A program made the position numbers and the translations under genes. The notes beneath the pieces are model-generated. The model was given only the letters and a program-made list of their open reading frames with translations, was not told the DNA's origin and made no database searches. From positions 248,001 through 312,000 of the forward strand of contig NZ_BMHI01000002.1 of NCBI RefSeq assembly GCF_014640635.1: DNA of 64,000 bases. Reading direction: 5' to 3'. The DNA comes from Flexivirga endophytica (GTDB lineage: Bacteria; Actinomycetota; Actinomycetes; Actinomycetales; Dermatophilaceae). Below are positions 49,791-58,193 of this stretch, piece by piece. Positions within the stretch are counted from its first letter, which is position 1. Each line of letters begins with the position of its first letter.

Positions 49791-51148
49791 GGCAACGGTG
49801 ACCTGATCGGCGTCAGACACAGCGGCATACCACCGCTGGGGTGCACCGCGACGTCCGCCTGCGGGCTCGGACGGCTCCACTCGGCCGGCAGCTCGACACG
49901 GAACCTCGACACGATCCTGCTCAGGATGATGGCCATCTCACCCAGCGCGAAATCTCGGCCGATGCACAACCGCGGACCCGCACCGAAGGGCAGGTAGTTG
50001 GCGCGTGGCACCGAGCCATCGCGAAACCGCTGGGGCCGGAACCTCTCCGGGTCATTCCACGCATCGGCGCGGCGATGCAGTACCCAGGGGCTGATGATCG
50101 CGGTCGTTCCGGCCGGCACCTCCCGGCCGCCGATGAGATCGGCCGCCCGCGATCTTCGCGAGATGACCCAAGCCGGCGGATACAGGCGCAGCGCCTCGTC
50201 GATGACCGCCCGGGTCCACGGCAACACCGACCGGGTCTGCATCATCGGAACCGAACCCGGCAGCAGGGCGACCTCGCTGCGCACGCCGTCCTGCGCAGAC
50301 GGGTGCTCGGCGAGCAGCATCAGCGTCCAGGACAGTGCCGCCGCAACGGTCTCGTGCCCCGCGATGACCATCGTCACCAGTTCGTCGCGGATCTCCTGGT
50401 CGGACAGACCTCCCTCGATCAGCAGGCCGAGCAGGTCGTCACCGTGCGAGCCGGCGGCCCGGCGTGCCTCGATCAACTCGAAACAGAGAACGTCCAGTTT
50501 GCGGCGTGTCGTCGTCAACCGGCGGTTGAGAGCGGACGGGATCCGCTCGGGAAGGATCGACTGCCCGAGTCGCACCACCAGTCTGGCCGCAGCGCTGGTC
50601 GCCTCGAGCAACCGATGCGCCTGCTCGGACAGATCGGTGGACAGGATGGCATCGCCCACCACGTCGAGCGCGATGCGCAGACAGACCTCGGCCACATCGA
50701 CGGTGTGCGTTCTCGAACTCCACCCGACGTGCACGTCCAAGGCGCGATCACCCGCGTTCGCCACCTTCGCTGCCAGGGAGTGCAGTCGTTGATGATGGAA
50801 GGCAGGTGCCACCAGCCGGCGGTGCTCCAGCCAATTCGGTTCGGCCGAGGCCAGCAGGCCAGGACCGGTCACTCTCGCCAACGCGCGGTACTGAACGGTG
50901 TCCTTACTCCAGTTCCGGGCGGACGTCTGCAGCACCCGGCGGACATCGGTAGGGTCACTGACCAGGAGCGCTGGTGGGCCGGGAACCGGGAAGGCGACCA
51001 GATCGCCGTATTGCTCCCGTGCCCGGCACAGGAAGTCCAGCGGATCGGCCCGGATGGAGCGGAAACCAGTCATCATCTCCCGCGTCGACGGACCCGGAGC
51101 GCCGATGTCCAGCGAACCCTGCCTGATCCGTGCTGCGAAGCCGGTCAC
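49787..51148 (-). CDS. cytochrome P450, CYP175A1-like (beta-carotene hydroxylase)
   Basis: 453 residues. I-helix AGHETVAAALSW, ExxR in DEALRLYPPAWVISRR and heme-binding FGAGPRLCIGRDFALGE are intact. The block KDTVQYRALARVTGPGLLAS and the sequence after ExxR read very like Thermus CYP175A1, which 3-hydroxylates beta-carotene to zeaxanthin. The family therefore suggests beta-ring hydroxylation. GTG start overlaps the cyclase stop by 4 nt. CYP175A1 also sits beside crtB, phr and litR in Thermus, the same neighbours as here. Confidence 0.85.
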   Translation of the reverse strand: MTGFAARIRQGSLDIGAPGPSTREMMTGFRSIRADPLDFLCRAREQYGDLVAFPVPGPPALLVSDPTDVRRVLQTSARNWSKDTVQYRALARVTGPGLLASAEPNWLEHRRLVAPAFHHQRLHSLAAKVANAGDRALDVHVGWSSRTHTVDVAEVCLRIALDVVGDAILSTDLSEQAHRLLEATSAAARLVVRLGQSILPERIPSALNRRLTTTRRKLDVLCFELIEARRAAGSHGDDLLGLLIEGGLSDQEIRDELVTMVIAGHETVAAALSWTLMLLAEHPSAQDGVRSEVALLPGSVPMMQTRSVLPWTRAVIDEALRLYPPAWVISRRSRAADLIGGREVPAGTTAIISPWVLHRRADAWNDPERFRPQRFRDGSVPRANYLPFGAGPRLCIGRDFALGEMAIILSRIVSRFRVELPAEWSRPSPQADVAVHPSGGMPLCLTPIRSPLP

Positions 51149-51486
51149 GATGTCTCGCAACGGCGGCGACCACGCCCCGCCAGTGCTTCCCACACAGCAC
51201 AGGTCAGCAATATCAGCGCGAACCCGAAACCCACATCCTCCACGGGCGCCCAGAAGAGCCGGCCGTCCCCGAGCCAGGTGATCCGTGCCGTCCCCAGAAT
51301 CGCGTCCCCGTCGTAGCGGACGATGCCCCGCCCGGTCAGCCACGCATTCGTCACCAGCTGGAAGGTCAGCATGATCGCGTAGGCCGCCCACCAGGTCCTG
51401 GACGTGGTCAGCCGGGTACGGGTGATCACACGATCGACACACACCGAGGCGATGACGGCGATGACGGCGAGCACCGTGTACGTCAT
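51145..51486 (-). CDS. crtYd: lycopene cyclase subunit (CrtYd/CrtYf type)
   Basis: 113 residues, three membrane helices. Carries the cyclase motif FWAPVEDVGFGF (PxE[E/D]xxF) of heterodimeric actinobacterial lycopene cyclases and the TARITWLGDGRLFWAP lead-in. Works only with the partner encoded just upstream. Beta-type (CrtYcYd) is preferred over the C50 type (CrtYeYf) because no lycopene elongase gene is present. ATG overlaps the partner's stop by 4 nt. Confidence 0.8.
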   Translation of the reverse strand: MTYTVLAVIAVIASVCVDRVITRTRLTTSRTWWAAYAIMLTFQLVTNAWLTGRGIVRYDGDAILGTARITWLGDGRLFWAPVEDVGFGFALILLTCAVWEALAGRGRRRCETS

Positions 51487-51839
51487 ACCGATCCCTTCCG
51501 ACGTGGCCCGTTGCCGCGTGTATGGCGACTGCCGGTGAGGTGACGCACGGCTTCATAGGTGAGGATGGCCGCCAGCGGAACGACGACGAAGAACGCGATC
51601 TCCTCCAGCGGCAGTCCGCCGACCCGCCACGGCAGCGCCTGCCGGCTGTCGAAATGCCACTGTCCGGCATGAGTGGCCCACACGTCCCAGGCCACGAAGG
51701 GAGCGGACGCCAACACGATGGTCGTCAGCAGGCGTAGCGGCCGGTGCAGCACTCCCAAGCGGTAACCGAATTCCAGGGGGAGGGTGCCGGCCAGGCAGAA
51801 CGCCAGCATGGCCACGTAGGAGAGGTGTCGCAGACTCAT
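51483..51839 (-). CDS. crtYc: lycopene cyclase subunit (CrtYc/CrtYe type)
   Basis: 118 residues, three helices. Starts MSLRHLSYVAMLAFCLAGTL and has the conserved PLEFGYR and motif GGLPLEEIAFFVVVP, the PxEE site. Converts lycopene to a cyclic carotenoid together with CrtYd. The ATG at 51839 overlaps the crtI stop by 4 nt; the longer open frame upstream lies inside crtI and is not used. Confidence 0.82.
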   Translation of the reverse strand: MSLRHLSYVAMLAFCLAGTLPLEFGYRLGVLHRPLRLLTTIVLASAPFVAWDVWATHAGQWHFDSRQALPWRVGGLPLEEIAFFVVVPLAAILTYEAVRHLTGSRHTRGNGPRRKGSV

Positions 51840-53494
51840 CGCGGCCACCGCCTCGGCCGGGCCGGTCCGTCGTGGTCGGTATCGGCCCGCCGCCCCGTGG
51901 ATCGCACGGGTAGCGGAGCGGGCAACGGGCCGGTGGAATCGTCCCCGCGCACCGCCTTGAGCAGGACCTCCGCGCTGATCAGGCACATGGGCAGGCCGAT
52001 GCCGGGCAGCGTGCTGTGACCGGCATAGAACAGACCCGCGACCCGTCGTGATCTGTTGCGTCCGCGGAAGAACGCGGACTGCCGGGCGGTGTGTGCCAGT
52101 CCCAACGCCCCACCCCTCCAGGCAAACACGTCGTCGGCGAAGTCCTGCGGGCCGATCGTACGACGGACGACGATGCGCTCGGCGAGGTCGGGCACCCCCG
52201 CCCAGGTGGCAACCTGGCGGATCGCCGCATCCGCGACGAGTTCGACTGCCCGGTCGCCGGCGCCGTCGACACCGCCGCGTCCCATTGCCGGGTCGGCGGC
52301 GACCGGAACGAGCAGGAAGAGGTTCTCGTGACCGTCCGGTGCCATGGCCGGGTCGCTGGCGGTGGTCCGACTGACGTAGATCGACGCGGGGTCGGGGATC
52401 GCCTCCGACCGGTGGATGGCGGCGAAGTGTTTCTCCCAGTCACGGGCGAAGAACAGCGAATGGTGCGCCAACTGTGGCACCTGCCCGCGCACCCCGAGCA
52501 GGACCAGCACCGCCCCCGGGCCCGGGTCGCGCCTGGACCACCACGATGCGGACCGGCTGCGTGCGGCGTCGCCGAGCAGTCGCGTCTCCACATGGTGCAG
52601 ATCCGCCGCGCCGACGACGACGTCGGCGTCGACGGTCACCTGATCGTCGCCCGCGGCAAAGCTGACACCGGTGACGCGGAACCTGCGATGGTCGCGGCCC
52701 CGCCACCGACGGGCACGGACGGCCGTGTGAATCGTGGTCGCGCGGGACGAGGTGTGGATGCGGACCCCCTCCGCCTCGGCGAGCGTCACCAGCGAGTCGA
52801 CCAGCGCCCGGAAGCCACCCTGCGGGTAGTAGACACCATCGACCAGATCGAGGTGGCTCATCAGGTGATAGATGCTCGGCGCGCGGGACGGCGCGGTCCC
52901 GAGGAATACGGCCGGGTAGCCGAGGATCTGCTCCAGTCGGCGGTCCCGGACATACGTGGCGATGAAACGGTCGAGTGGTTGGACCAGCATCCGCGTCAGC
53001 GGGCCGAGCCGGGTGACGACATCGCGGCGGACCAGCGGCACCATCGAGCGGTACGTCGTATAGAGGAAGCGGCGGACCGCCAGCTCGTATGTCGTCCGGG
53101 CGGATTCGAGATACGAAGCGATGCGCGGGCCCGCTCCGGGCTCGATGCCGTCGAAAAGCGCCGTCACCGCAGCCGTGCCGGAGCGCACGTCGATCGGTTC
53201 CGCGTGGCCTTCGAAGAAGGCTCGGTACGCCGGCTCCAGCCGGGTGAGCGCCAGCTCGTCGCCCGCAGCAGAACCGAGGAGTCCGAAGTAGTGCTCAAAG
53301 ACGTCGGGCATCAGGTACCACGACGGGCCGGTGTCGAAGTGGAAGCCGTTCTTCGTCCAGCTGCCGACGCGGCCACCGACTGTGGCGTTCTTCTCGTGCA
53401 GTTCCACCTCGAAACCGTCACGTGCGAGCAAGGCCGCCGATGCCAGGCCGGCGACACCGCCACCGATGACGACGACCTTCCGCGCGCCGGTCAT
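51836..53494 (-). CDS. crtI: phytoene desaturase (CrtI)
   Basis: 552 residues. FAD-binding dinucleotide fold VVIGGGVAGLASAALLARDG at residues 8-27, the following GGRVGSWTKNGFHFDTGPSW and the C-terminal desaturase signature LFYAGHSTLPGIGLPMCLIS (about 488-507). Converts phytoene to lycopene by four desaturations. A hydrophilic tail of about 35 residues follows. The ATG overlaps the crtB stop by 4 nt. Confidence 0.93.
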   Translation of the reverse strand: MTGARKVVVIGGGVAGLASAALLARDGFEVELHEKNATVGGRVGSWTKNGFHFDTGPSWYLMPDVFEHYFGLLGSAAGDELALTRLEPAYRAFFEGHAEPIDVRSGTAAVTALFDGIEPGAGPRIASYLESARTTYELAVRRFLYTTYRSMVPLVRRDVVTRLGPLTRMLVQPLDRFIATYVRDRRLEQILGYPAVFLGTAPSRAPSIYHLMSHLDLVDGVYYPQGGFRALVDSLVTLAEAEGVRIHTSSRATTIHTAVRARRWRGRDHRRFRVTGVSFAAGDDQVTVDADVVVGAADLHHVETRLLGDAARSRSASWWSRRDPGPGAVLVLLGVRGQVPQLAHHSLFFARDWEKHFAAIHRSEAIPDPASIYVSRTTASDPAMAPDGHENLFLLVPVAADPAMGRGGVDGAGDRAVELVADAAIRQVATWAGVPDLAERIVVRRTIGPQDFADDVFAWRGGALGLAHTARQSAFFRGRNRSRRVAGLFYAGHSTLPGIGLPMCLISAEVLLKAVRGDDSTGPLPAPLPVRSTGRRADTDHDGPARPRRWPR

Positions 53495-54411
53495 GCTCGC
53501 CCCTGCCGTATGCCGGCCGCGAGCGCGATCCGCAGCTTGGTGGGTCCGGGCACCCGGACCCGCTGCCGCACCAGCTGCTCGGCCGGTGTGACGCGCAACC
53601 GGTGTGAGAGCTCTGCGAAGACCGCGTGCGCAGCGGCCACTGCCCGGCGGCTGCTGTTCGGAAGTTGGGCGACGGCTGCGGCGGCCTGATCCAGATCGGT
53701 GTCGATGTCGTCCAGGATCCGCTGCTTGTCGCCCTCGGTGAGGCACGCCGGGTCGATGCCGGGGAAGTAGCAGCGGCCGCGCAGGAAGTAGTCGTCGCGC
53801 AGGTCCCGCAGGAAGTTCACCTTCTGGAACGCAGCACCGAGCCGGCATGCTCCGGCCGCAAGTTCTTCGTACGCAGGACCGGCCAGCAGCTCTCCGACCG
53901 AGGAGCGTTCGCGGCCCACGGGTGCGAGAAACACCCGCAGACACATCAAGCCGACCACTTCCGCCGAGCCGTACACGTAGCTCGCGAAACTGTCCGCGTC
54001 GTGCTCACGCACCGAGAGGTCGGTGCGCATCGACCGGAAGAAGGGCGATGTCAGGTTCGGCTGGATGCCGCATTCCCGGGCGGTGGAAGCGAACGCGTGG
54101 ACAACCAGATTCGCGCTGTAACCGGTGCTGATCGCATCCTCGGTGTCCGCCTGCAGCCGGTCGAGCAGCACGCCGGCCCGCTGGGGCTGGCCGACGCCGA
54201 TCGGTCCGTCCACGACTTCGTCGGCGAGACGGACCAGCGCGTAGATGTTGCGGACGTGAACCCGCACTGGTTGCTGCAGGAGCCGCGCGGCCATTCCGAA
54301 CGATGAGGAGTAGGCGTTGATCATGCGTGCGGCGGCGACCTGCGCCACCGCGTCGTACGTGCGTTGCTGGTAGGGGTCGGCGTGTGGCGCCGTCCGGGTC
54401 TTCTTCACCAT
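53491..54411 (-). CDS. crtB: phytoene synthase (CrtB)
   Basis: 306 residues of the squalene/phytoene synthase family. First aspartate-rich motif LVRLADEVVDG (about 60-70), second motif NFLRDLRDDYFLRGRCYFP (about 198-216) and the intervening helix YVYGSAEVVGLMCLRVF. Condenses two GGPP to phytoene. ATG 54411 with a short GGGAAG upstream. 25 bp after crtE. Confidence 0.93.
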   Translation of the reverse strand: MVKKTRTAPHADPYQQRTYDAVAQVAAARMINAYSSSFGMAARLLQQPVRVHVRNIYALVRLADEVVDGPIGVGQPQRAGVLLDRLQADTEDAISTGYSANLVVHAFASTARECGIQPNLTSPFFRSMRTDLSVREHDADSFASYVYGSAEVVGLMCLRVFLAPVGRERSSVGELLAGPAYEELAAGACRLGAAFQKVNFLRDLRDDYFLRGRCYFPGIDPACLTEGDKQRILDDIDTDLDQAAAAVAQLPNSSRRAVAAAHAVFAELSHRLRVTPAEQLVRQRVRVPGPTKLRIALAAGIRQGRA

Positions 54412-54436
54412 CGCTTCCCATTCGCCGTGCTGTGCG

Positions 54437-55531
54437 TCATGCGGCAGTGCTCCGCATGATGCGGCGGCTGTGCCGGGTGAGCTCGGTCAGCAGCGCCGGG
54501 TCGAGGCCGATACGCTCCGCCGTTTCCTCAGCCCGCGTCAGGTGGTGCTCGGCGAGTCCTTCGACGAAACGTCGCGATCCGCAGCACTGGAGCAGCTCGC
54601 GCACCGTCTCCGCGGCTCTCGCCTCCAAAGAGGCGTCTCCGATGTGCGGCGCGATCTTGTTCCAGACAGCGGTCGTCCGAGCGTGCGCGATCAGCGCGGT
54701 GAACTTTCCCTCGCGCAGATCGCTCAGCGCGCTCTTGCCAGTGTCGGATTCGTCCCCGAACACGCCCCGGAGGTCGTCGGCGAGCTGGAAACCGATGCCG
54801 GCGAGACGACCGACCTCCGCGAGCTGGTCGACGGTTGCTCCGGGCGCGCCGGCGAGCACCGCCCCGGCCTGCAGCGGGAAGCGGAACGAATACCACGCAG
54901 TCTTCTGCTCGGCGATCGCGAGGACCTGCTCGAGGGTGGGTGCCGTAGCGCGGCATACACCGGCGGCAACGTCGTCGAGTTCTCCCGCGGCACTGACCCG
55001 TACCGCATCCTCCACCAGCGCCAGCAGCGCACGAGTCGTCGCAGCGTCTGCGCCACACAGCGCCACCAGGTGTATGGCGCGGGCCAGTGCGAGGTCTCCG
55101 GCGAGTATGCCGGCCGCGACGCCGAGAGTGACCGCGCCCTCCTCGCGCGCGCCACGCACCCGTGCCGTGTCAGCGAAGACCCCGGACACGTTGGCCGATC
55201 CCCGCCGCACGACATCCCGATCGATGACGTCGTCGTGGATCACCAACGCGGTGTGCAGCAACTCCACTGCAGCACCGACGCGGGCGACCACCTCATCATC
55301 ATCGCCGCCGCAGCACTCGTACGCCGCGAACAGCAGTGTCGACCGCAGCTTCTCGCCGCCGCGGCCCGTTCGTCCCAGTTGCTGCCACAGCTCGTGCGTA
55401 TCGGCACTCTCTTCTGTCGAGCGCCGCAGGCCGTCGGCGACAAACCGGTCCAACTCGACGTCGAGTCGGGCGCGCCAACCACTCGCTCGCGCCGCACGGT
55501 CGACCGGTGCCTCGCCCTGTTCATGGTTCAC
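54437..55531 (-). CDS. crtE: geranylgeranyl diphosphate synthase (CrtE)
   Basis: 364 residues, trans-polyprenyl synthase. KLRSTL substrate site, first aspartate-rich motif HDDVIDRD (about 98-105), and second region QLADDLRGVFGDESDTGKSA (about 250-269). Residue types before the first motif (helix with small residues) suit a C20 product. GTG 55531 with GGAGG at 7-nt spacing. Supplies GGPP to the adjacent crtB. Confidence 0.9.
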   Translation of the reverse strand: MNHEQGEAPVDRAARASGWRARLDVELDRFVADGLRRSTEESADTHELWQQLGRTGRGGEKLRSTLLFAAYECCGGDDDEVVARVGAAVELLHTALVIHDDVIDRDVVRRGSANVSGVFADTARVRGAREEGAVTLGVAAGILAGDLALARAIHLVALCGADAATTRALLALVEDAVRVSAAGELDDVAAGVCRATAPTLEQVLAIAEQKTAWYSFRFPLQAGAVLAGAPGATVDQLAEVGRLAGIGFQLADDLRGVFGDESDTGKSALSDLREGKFTALIAHARTTAVWNKIAPHIGDASLEARAAETVRELLQCCGSRRFVEGLAEHHLTRAEETAERIGLDPALLTELTRHSRRIMRSTAA

Positions 55532-55568
55532 TGCTCTGCCTCCCTGCAGCTATCGAATCCGCCGGCTC

Positions 55569-55958
55569 TCAACTGATGAACGGCCGATCCGGGTGCTCGG
55601 GGTCTCCCGCCGAGCCGGGTCGCTCGGGCACGCCACTGACGCCGTCCTGCTGCGCGAGCACATCGCCGCCCGTGGTGACGATGTCCAGCCTGGCGTCCTG
55701 TACCCCGAAGAGCTGCTCGGCGATCATCTTGACCTGTACCGGCGGCATCGGCATTTCCAGGCGATCGAACTCCTCGCTCAGGACCTTTGTGAGTTCGTCA
55801 ACGTCCTCATGCGCTCCAGACGCTGCTCGGGTCAGGACGCTGAGGTACTGCCTCAGTTGGGCATCCTCGAGAGAGGCCACGAATCGCTCGTCCAGGACCA
55901 GGACGCGGCCCGTGGGGAGATCGGTGGGTCGTCCGGACGGGGACGGATCGGCGTGCAT
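55569..55958 (-). CDS. hypothetical protein in the carotenoid operon
   Basis: 129 residues from ATG 55958, which has AAGGAG upstream; a GTG at 56036 coupled to the previous stop would give 155. Acidic and mostly helical (VASLEDAQLRQYLSVLTRAA, HEDVDELTKVLSEEFDRLEM) with a short beta part (LDIVTTGGDVLAQQ) and a disordered Pro-rich tail. No signal peptide or membrane helix. I recognise no family. Its conserved-looking place between photolyase genes and crtE suggests a role in the light response. Confidence 0.6.
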   Translation of the reverse strand: MHADPSPSGRPTDLPTGRVLVLDERFVASLEDAQLRQYLSVLTRAASGAHEDVDELTKVLSEEFDRLEMPMPPVQVKMIAEQLFGVQDARLDIVTTGGDVLAQQDGVSGVPERPGSAGDPEHPDRPFIS

Positions 55959-56032
55959 CGGGTGCTCCTTGTCATCGTGCGCGGTCTCTGGCGAGATATG
56001 GATCCCGACGCCGCGTTCGGCTGGATGGGTCA

Positions 56033-56476
56033 TCACAGGCTCCCGATCAGGTGATCGATGGTGACGAATAGGACGACGCGCTCCGGGTTGGGCCTGGGGA
56101 CCCGGAAACGCTCGGCGTAAACCTTCTCGGCGTGCTGGACCGACTCGTCGTCAGTCAGTACTTCGGCGGTTCCATTTGCAGTGCACCAACGGCGCCCGTC
56201 GACCTGGCACACGGAGACCCAGGGCTCGTCGCCGGCTTCGGTCACGTTGCGCACCTTCCGGGACCGGCGCGAGGCCAGGATCCGCAGCGCCCCGTTGTCC
56301 GCGTCGAGCACGGGTGCCACCGGGACCGTGTGCGGTCGACCGTCGGATGTCAGCGTCGTCAGGGTCGCGAGATGACGCTCAGCCCAGAACTCCTGGACCT
56401 CGGGGTCGCCCAGGGGCAACCGGTGCGTGCTTCGACGCCGCGGTGTCGTGGCGTCCGCTGCCGATCGCTCCGTCAT
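56033..56476 (-). CDS. PPOX-class (pyridoxamine 5'-phosphate oxidase-like) protein
   Basis: 147 residues. Split-barrel landmarks are FWAERHLATLTTLTSDGRPH, TVPVAPVLDADNGALRILAS with a basic pair SRRSRKVRNV for cofactor phosphate, and WVSVCQVDGRRWCTANGTAE. Flavin or F420 oxidoreductase of undefined substrate. The ATG overlaps the stop of the upstream SDR remnant by 4 nt. Light-regulated loci often carry such reductases. Confidence 0.75.
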   Translation of the reverse strand: MTERSAADATTPRRRSTHRLPLGDPEVQEFWAERHLATLTTLTSDGRPHTVPVAPVLDADNGALRILASRRSRKVRNVTEAGDEPWVSVCQVDGRRWCTANGTAEVLTDDESVQHAEKVYAERFRVPRPNPERVVLFVTIDHLIGSL

Positions 56477-56772
56477 GCGGTCTCTCCGTCGGGCTGGATC
56501 CACTGCTTCGTGACGGACCACACGCGTGAACCATCCAGATCCGCCAGCGGCGTGGTGACGAACCGGCGTACCGCATCGGACTTCTGCCGGCGGACGACGA
56601 AGTCCTCGCTGGCCACGGTCGACACTGACTGCATGAAGCCCTCGACGGCGAATTTGGCGTCGCAGTAGGCACCTGCGAACGGATGCCCGACCACCCCGCC
56701 GACCATTTCGACGGCAGCGTGCAGACCCATCCCCGAGGACGTCCCGGTGATCAGAGCTGGCCGCGTCCTCAT
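56473..56772 (-). pseudogene. internally deleted short-chain dehydrogenase
   Basis: 99 codons. Starts MRTRPALITGTSSGMGLHAA, a normal SDR N-terminus with TGxxxGxG, then runs directly into GHPFAGAYCDAKFAVEGFMQ, the YxxxK active-site helix that should lie about 130 residues later. The C-terminal part (TTPLADLDGSRVWSVTKQW) also looks SDR-derived. More than 100 residues of the core are gone, so it cannot fold as an SDR. The frame is intact and both ends keep 4-nt overlaps with phr and the PPOX gene, so it is probably still translated as a coupling link. Confidence 0.7.
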
Positions 56773-58193
56773 CGCTGGCTCCCCCGGTCGGCTTTGGAGG
56801 CCCGCACGTGCTCGTAGCGACCGAGCGCGTCTCGTCGTTCGTGGTCGTGATCCACGACCGGAGCCGGGTATCCGTGCGCGTGGCCCTCCGGATGCTTCCA
56901 CGGCGCATGCACGTCCGCGCCGTTCAGGTGCCGCAACTCCGGCACCCATGCGCGCACGTAGTCGCCGTCGGGGTCGAACCGCTCACCCTGCCGCACCGGG
57001 TTGAAGACCCGGTGGAATGGGGCGGCGTCGGTGCCGGTGCCGGCAACCCACTGCCAGCCGTGGTTGTTCGACGCCAGATCGCCGTCGATCAGGTGCTCCA
57101 TGAAATAGCGCGCGCCCTCACCCCACCACCGGTGCAGGTCCTTGGTGAAGAAGCTGGCCGTCACCATGCGGACCCGGTTGTGCATCCACCCCGTCGCGTT
57201 GAGCTGCCGCATGCCGGCGTCCACCAGCGGATAGCCGGTCCGGCCCTCCTGCCAGGCGCGCACCAGTTCCTCGGCGTTGTCGTCGCTGTCCCTATCGGCG
57301 TCGCGTCTGGCGTGGGCCGGAGCGTCATACAAGGGCGACATACCGGACGTCATGTCGTGCCAGGCACTTTCGGGCGCCCGCCACAGCACGTCGGCGTAGA
57401 ACTCGCGCCAGGCGAGCTCGGTGCGGAAGCGGTCGGCCGACCGGCTCCGGCGGCGGCTCAGGTCGTGCAGCAGGGTCCGCGGATGGATCGCACCGACCTT
57501 CAGGTGGGGCGACAACCGGCTGGTGCCGTCGAGATCCGGCCGGTCGCGATCCTCGTCATATAGACCGATCGAGTCGTGCAGGAACTCCGCCCAGCGTGCC
57601 CGCGCCGCGTCCTCGCCGGCGTCCGGCAGCGGCACCGGACAGTCCTGCACCGCCTGCTTCAGAGTCGTGAGCGCGTCGGTGTCGTCCGCACCGTCGATCA
57701 GCTGCAGACCCTGGGGATCGGGTGCCGGCGCGGGCCAGCCGTGCGACCGCCAGGCGCGGGAGAACGGCGTGAAAACCTTGTACGACTGGCCGCTGTCGCG
57801 GGTCACCAGGCCGGGGCCGACGGCGTACGGCGTGCCGGTCGCCACCATGTCAATGTCCCGTTCGTGCAGCGTCGCGGCCACCCGGTCGTCGCGCCGGACC
57901 GCCCAGGGCGTGGTCTCCCGTGTGTAGTGCACGGCGGACACGGCGTGTTCGCCGCACAGGGCGGTCAGCACGGTGTCGGGCCGGCCGGCTCGCACCAAGA
58001 GGCGCCCGTCGAAGGCGTCTCGTGTCGCCAGTACCGTGGCGGCGAGCCAACCGCGTCGTACCGGCCCGGCGGCTTCCCACAGACGCGGTTCGATGACGAA
58101 CACCGGCAGCACAGGGCCGCCGGCCGCTGCCTCCTGCAGCGCCGGATGGTCGCTCCGGCGCAGGTCCCTCCGCAGCCACAGAATGCTCGACAT
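56769..58193 (-). CDS. phr: deoxyribodipyrimidine photo-lyase (class I CPD)
   Basis: 474 residues. N-terminal antenna domain starting ILWLRRDLRRSDHPAL; FAD domain with LAWREFYADVLW, GRTGYPLVDAGMRQLNATGW and MHNRVRMVTASFFTKDL, the class I signature, then FNPVRQGERFDPDGDYVRAW. Repairs cyclobutane pyrimidine dimers with blue light. Encoded in the light-regulated operon. ATG 58193 overlaps the upstream stop by 1 nt; its own stop overlaps the SDR remnant. Confidence 0.93.
   Translation of the reverse strand: MSSILWLRRDLRRSDHPALQEAAAGGPVLPVFVIEPRLWEAAGPVRRGWLAATVLATRDAFDGRLLVRAGRPDTVLTALCGEHAVSAVHYTRETTPWAVRRDDRVAATLHERDIDMVATGTPYAVGPGLVTRDSGQSYKVFTPFSRAWRSHGWPAPAPDPQGLQLIDGADDTDALTTLKQAVQDCPVPLPDAGEDAARARWAEFLHDSIGLYDEDRDRPDLDGTSRLSPHLKVGAIHPRTLLHDLSRRRSRSADRFRTELAWREFYADVLWRAPESAWHDMTSGMSPLYDAPAHARRDADRDSDDNAEELVRAWQEGRTGYPLVDAGMRQLNATGWMHNRVRMVTASFFTKDLHRWWGEGARYFMEHLIDGDLASNNHGWQWVAGTGTDAAPFHRVFNPVRQGERFDPDGDYVRAWVPELRHLNGADVHAPWKHPEGHAHGYPAPVVDHDHERRDALGRYEHVRASKADRGSQR

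Noticed and set aside
51145-51839. C50 carotenoid (CrtYe/CrtYf) cyclase
   Set aside because: No lycopene elongase (CrtEb/LbtA) gene in the operon; the P450 and tailoring genes fit a C40 beta-cyclic product better.
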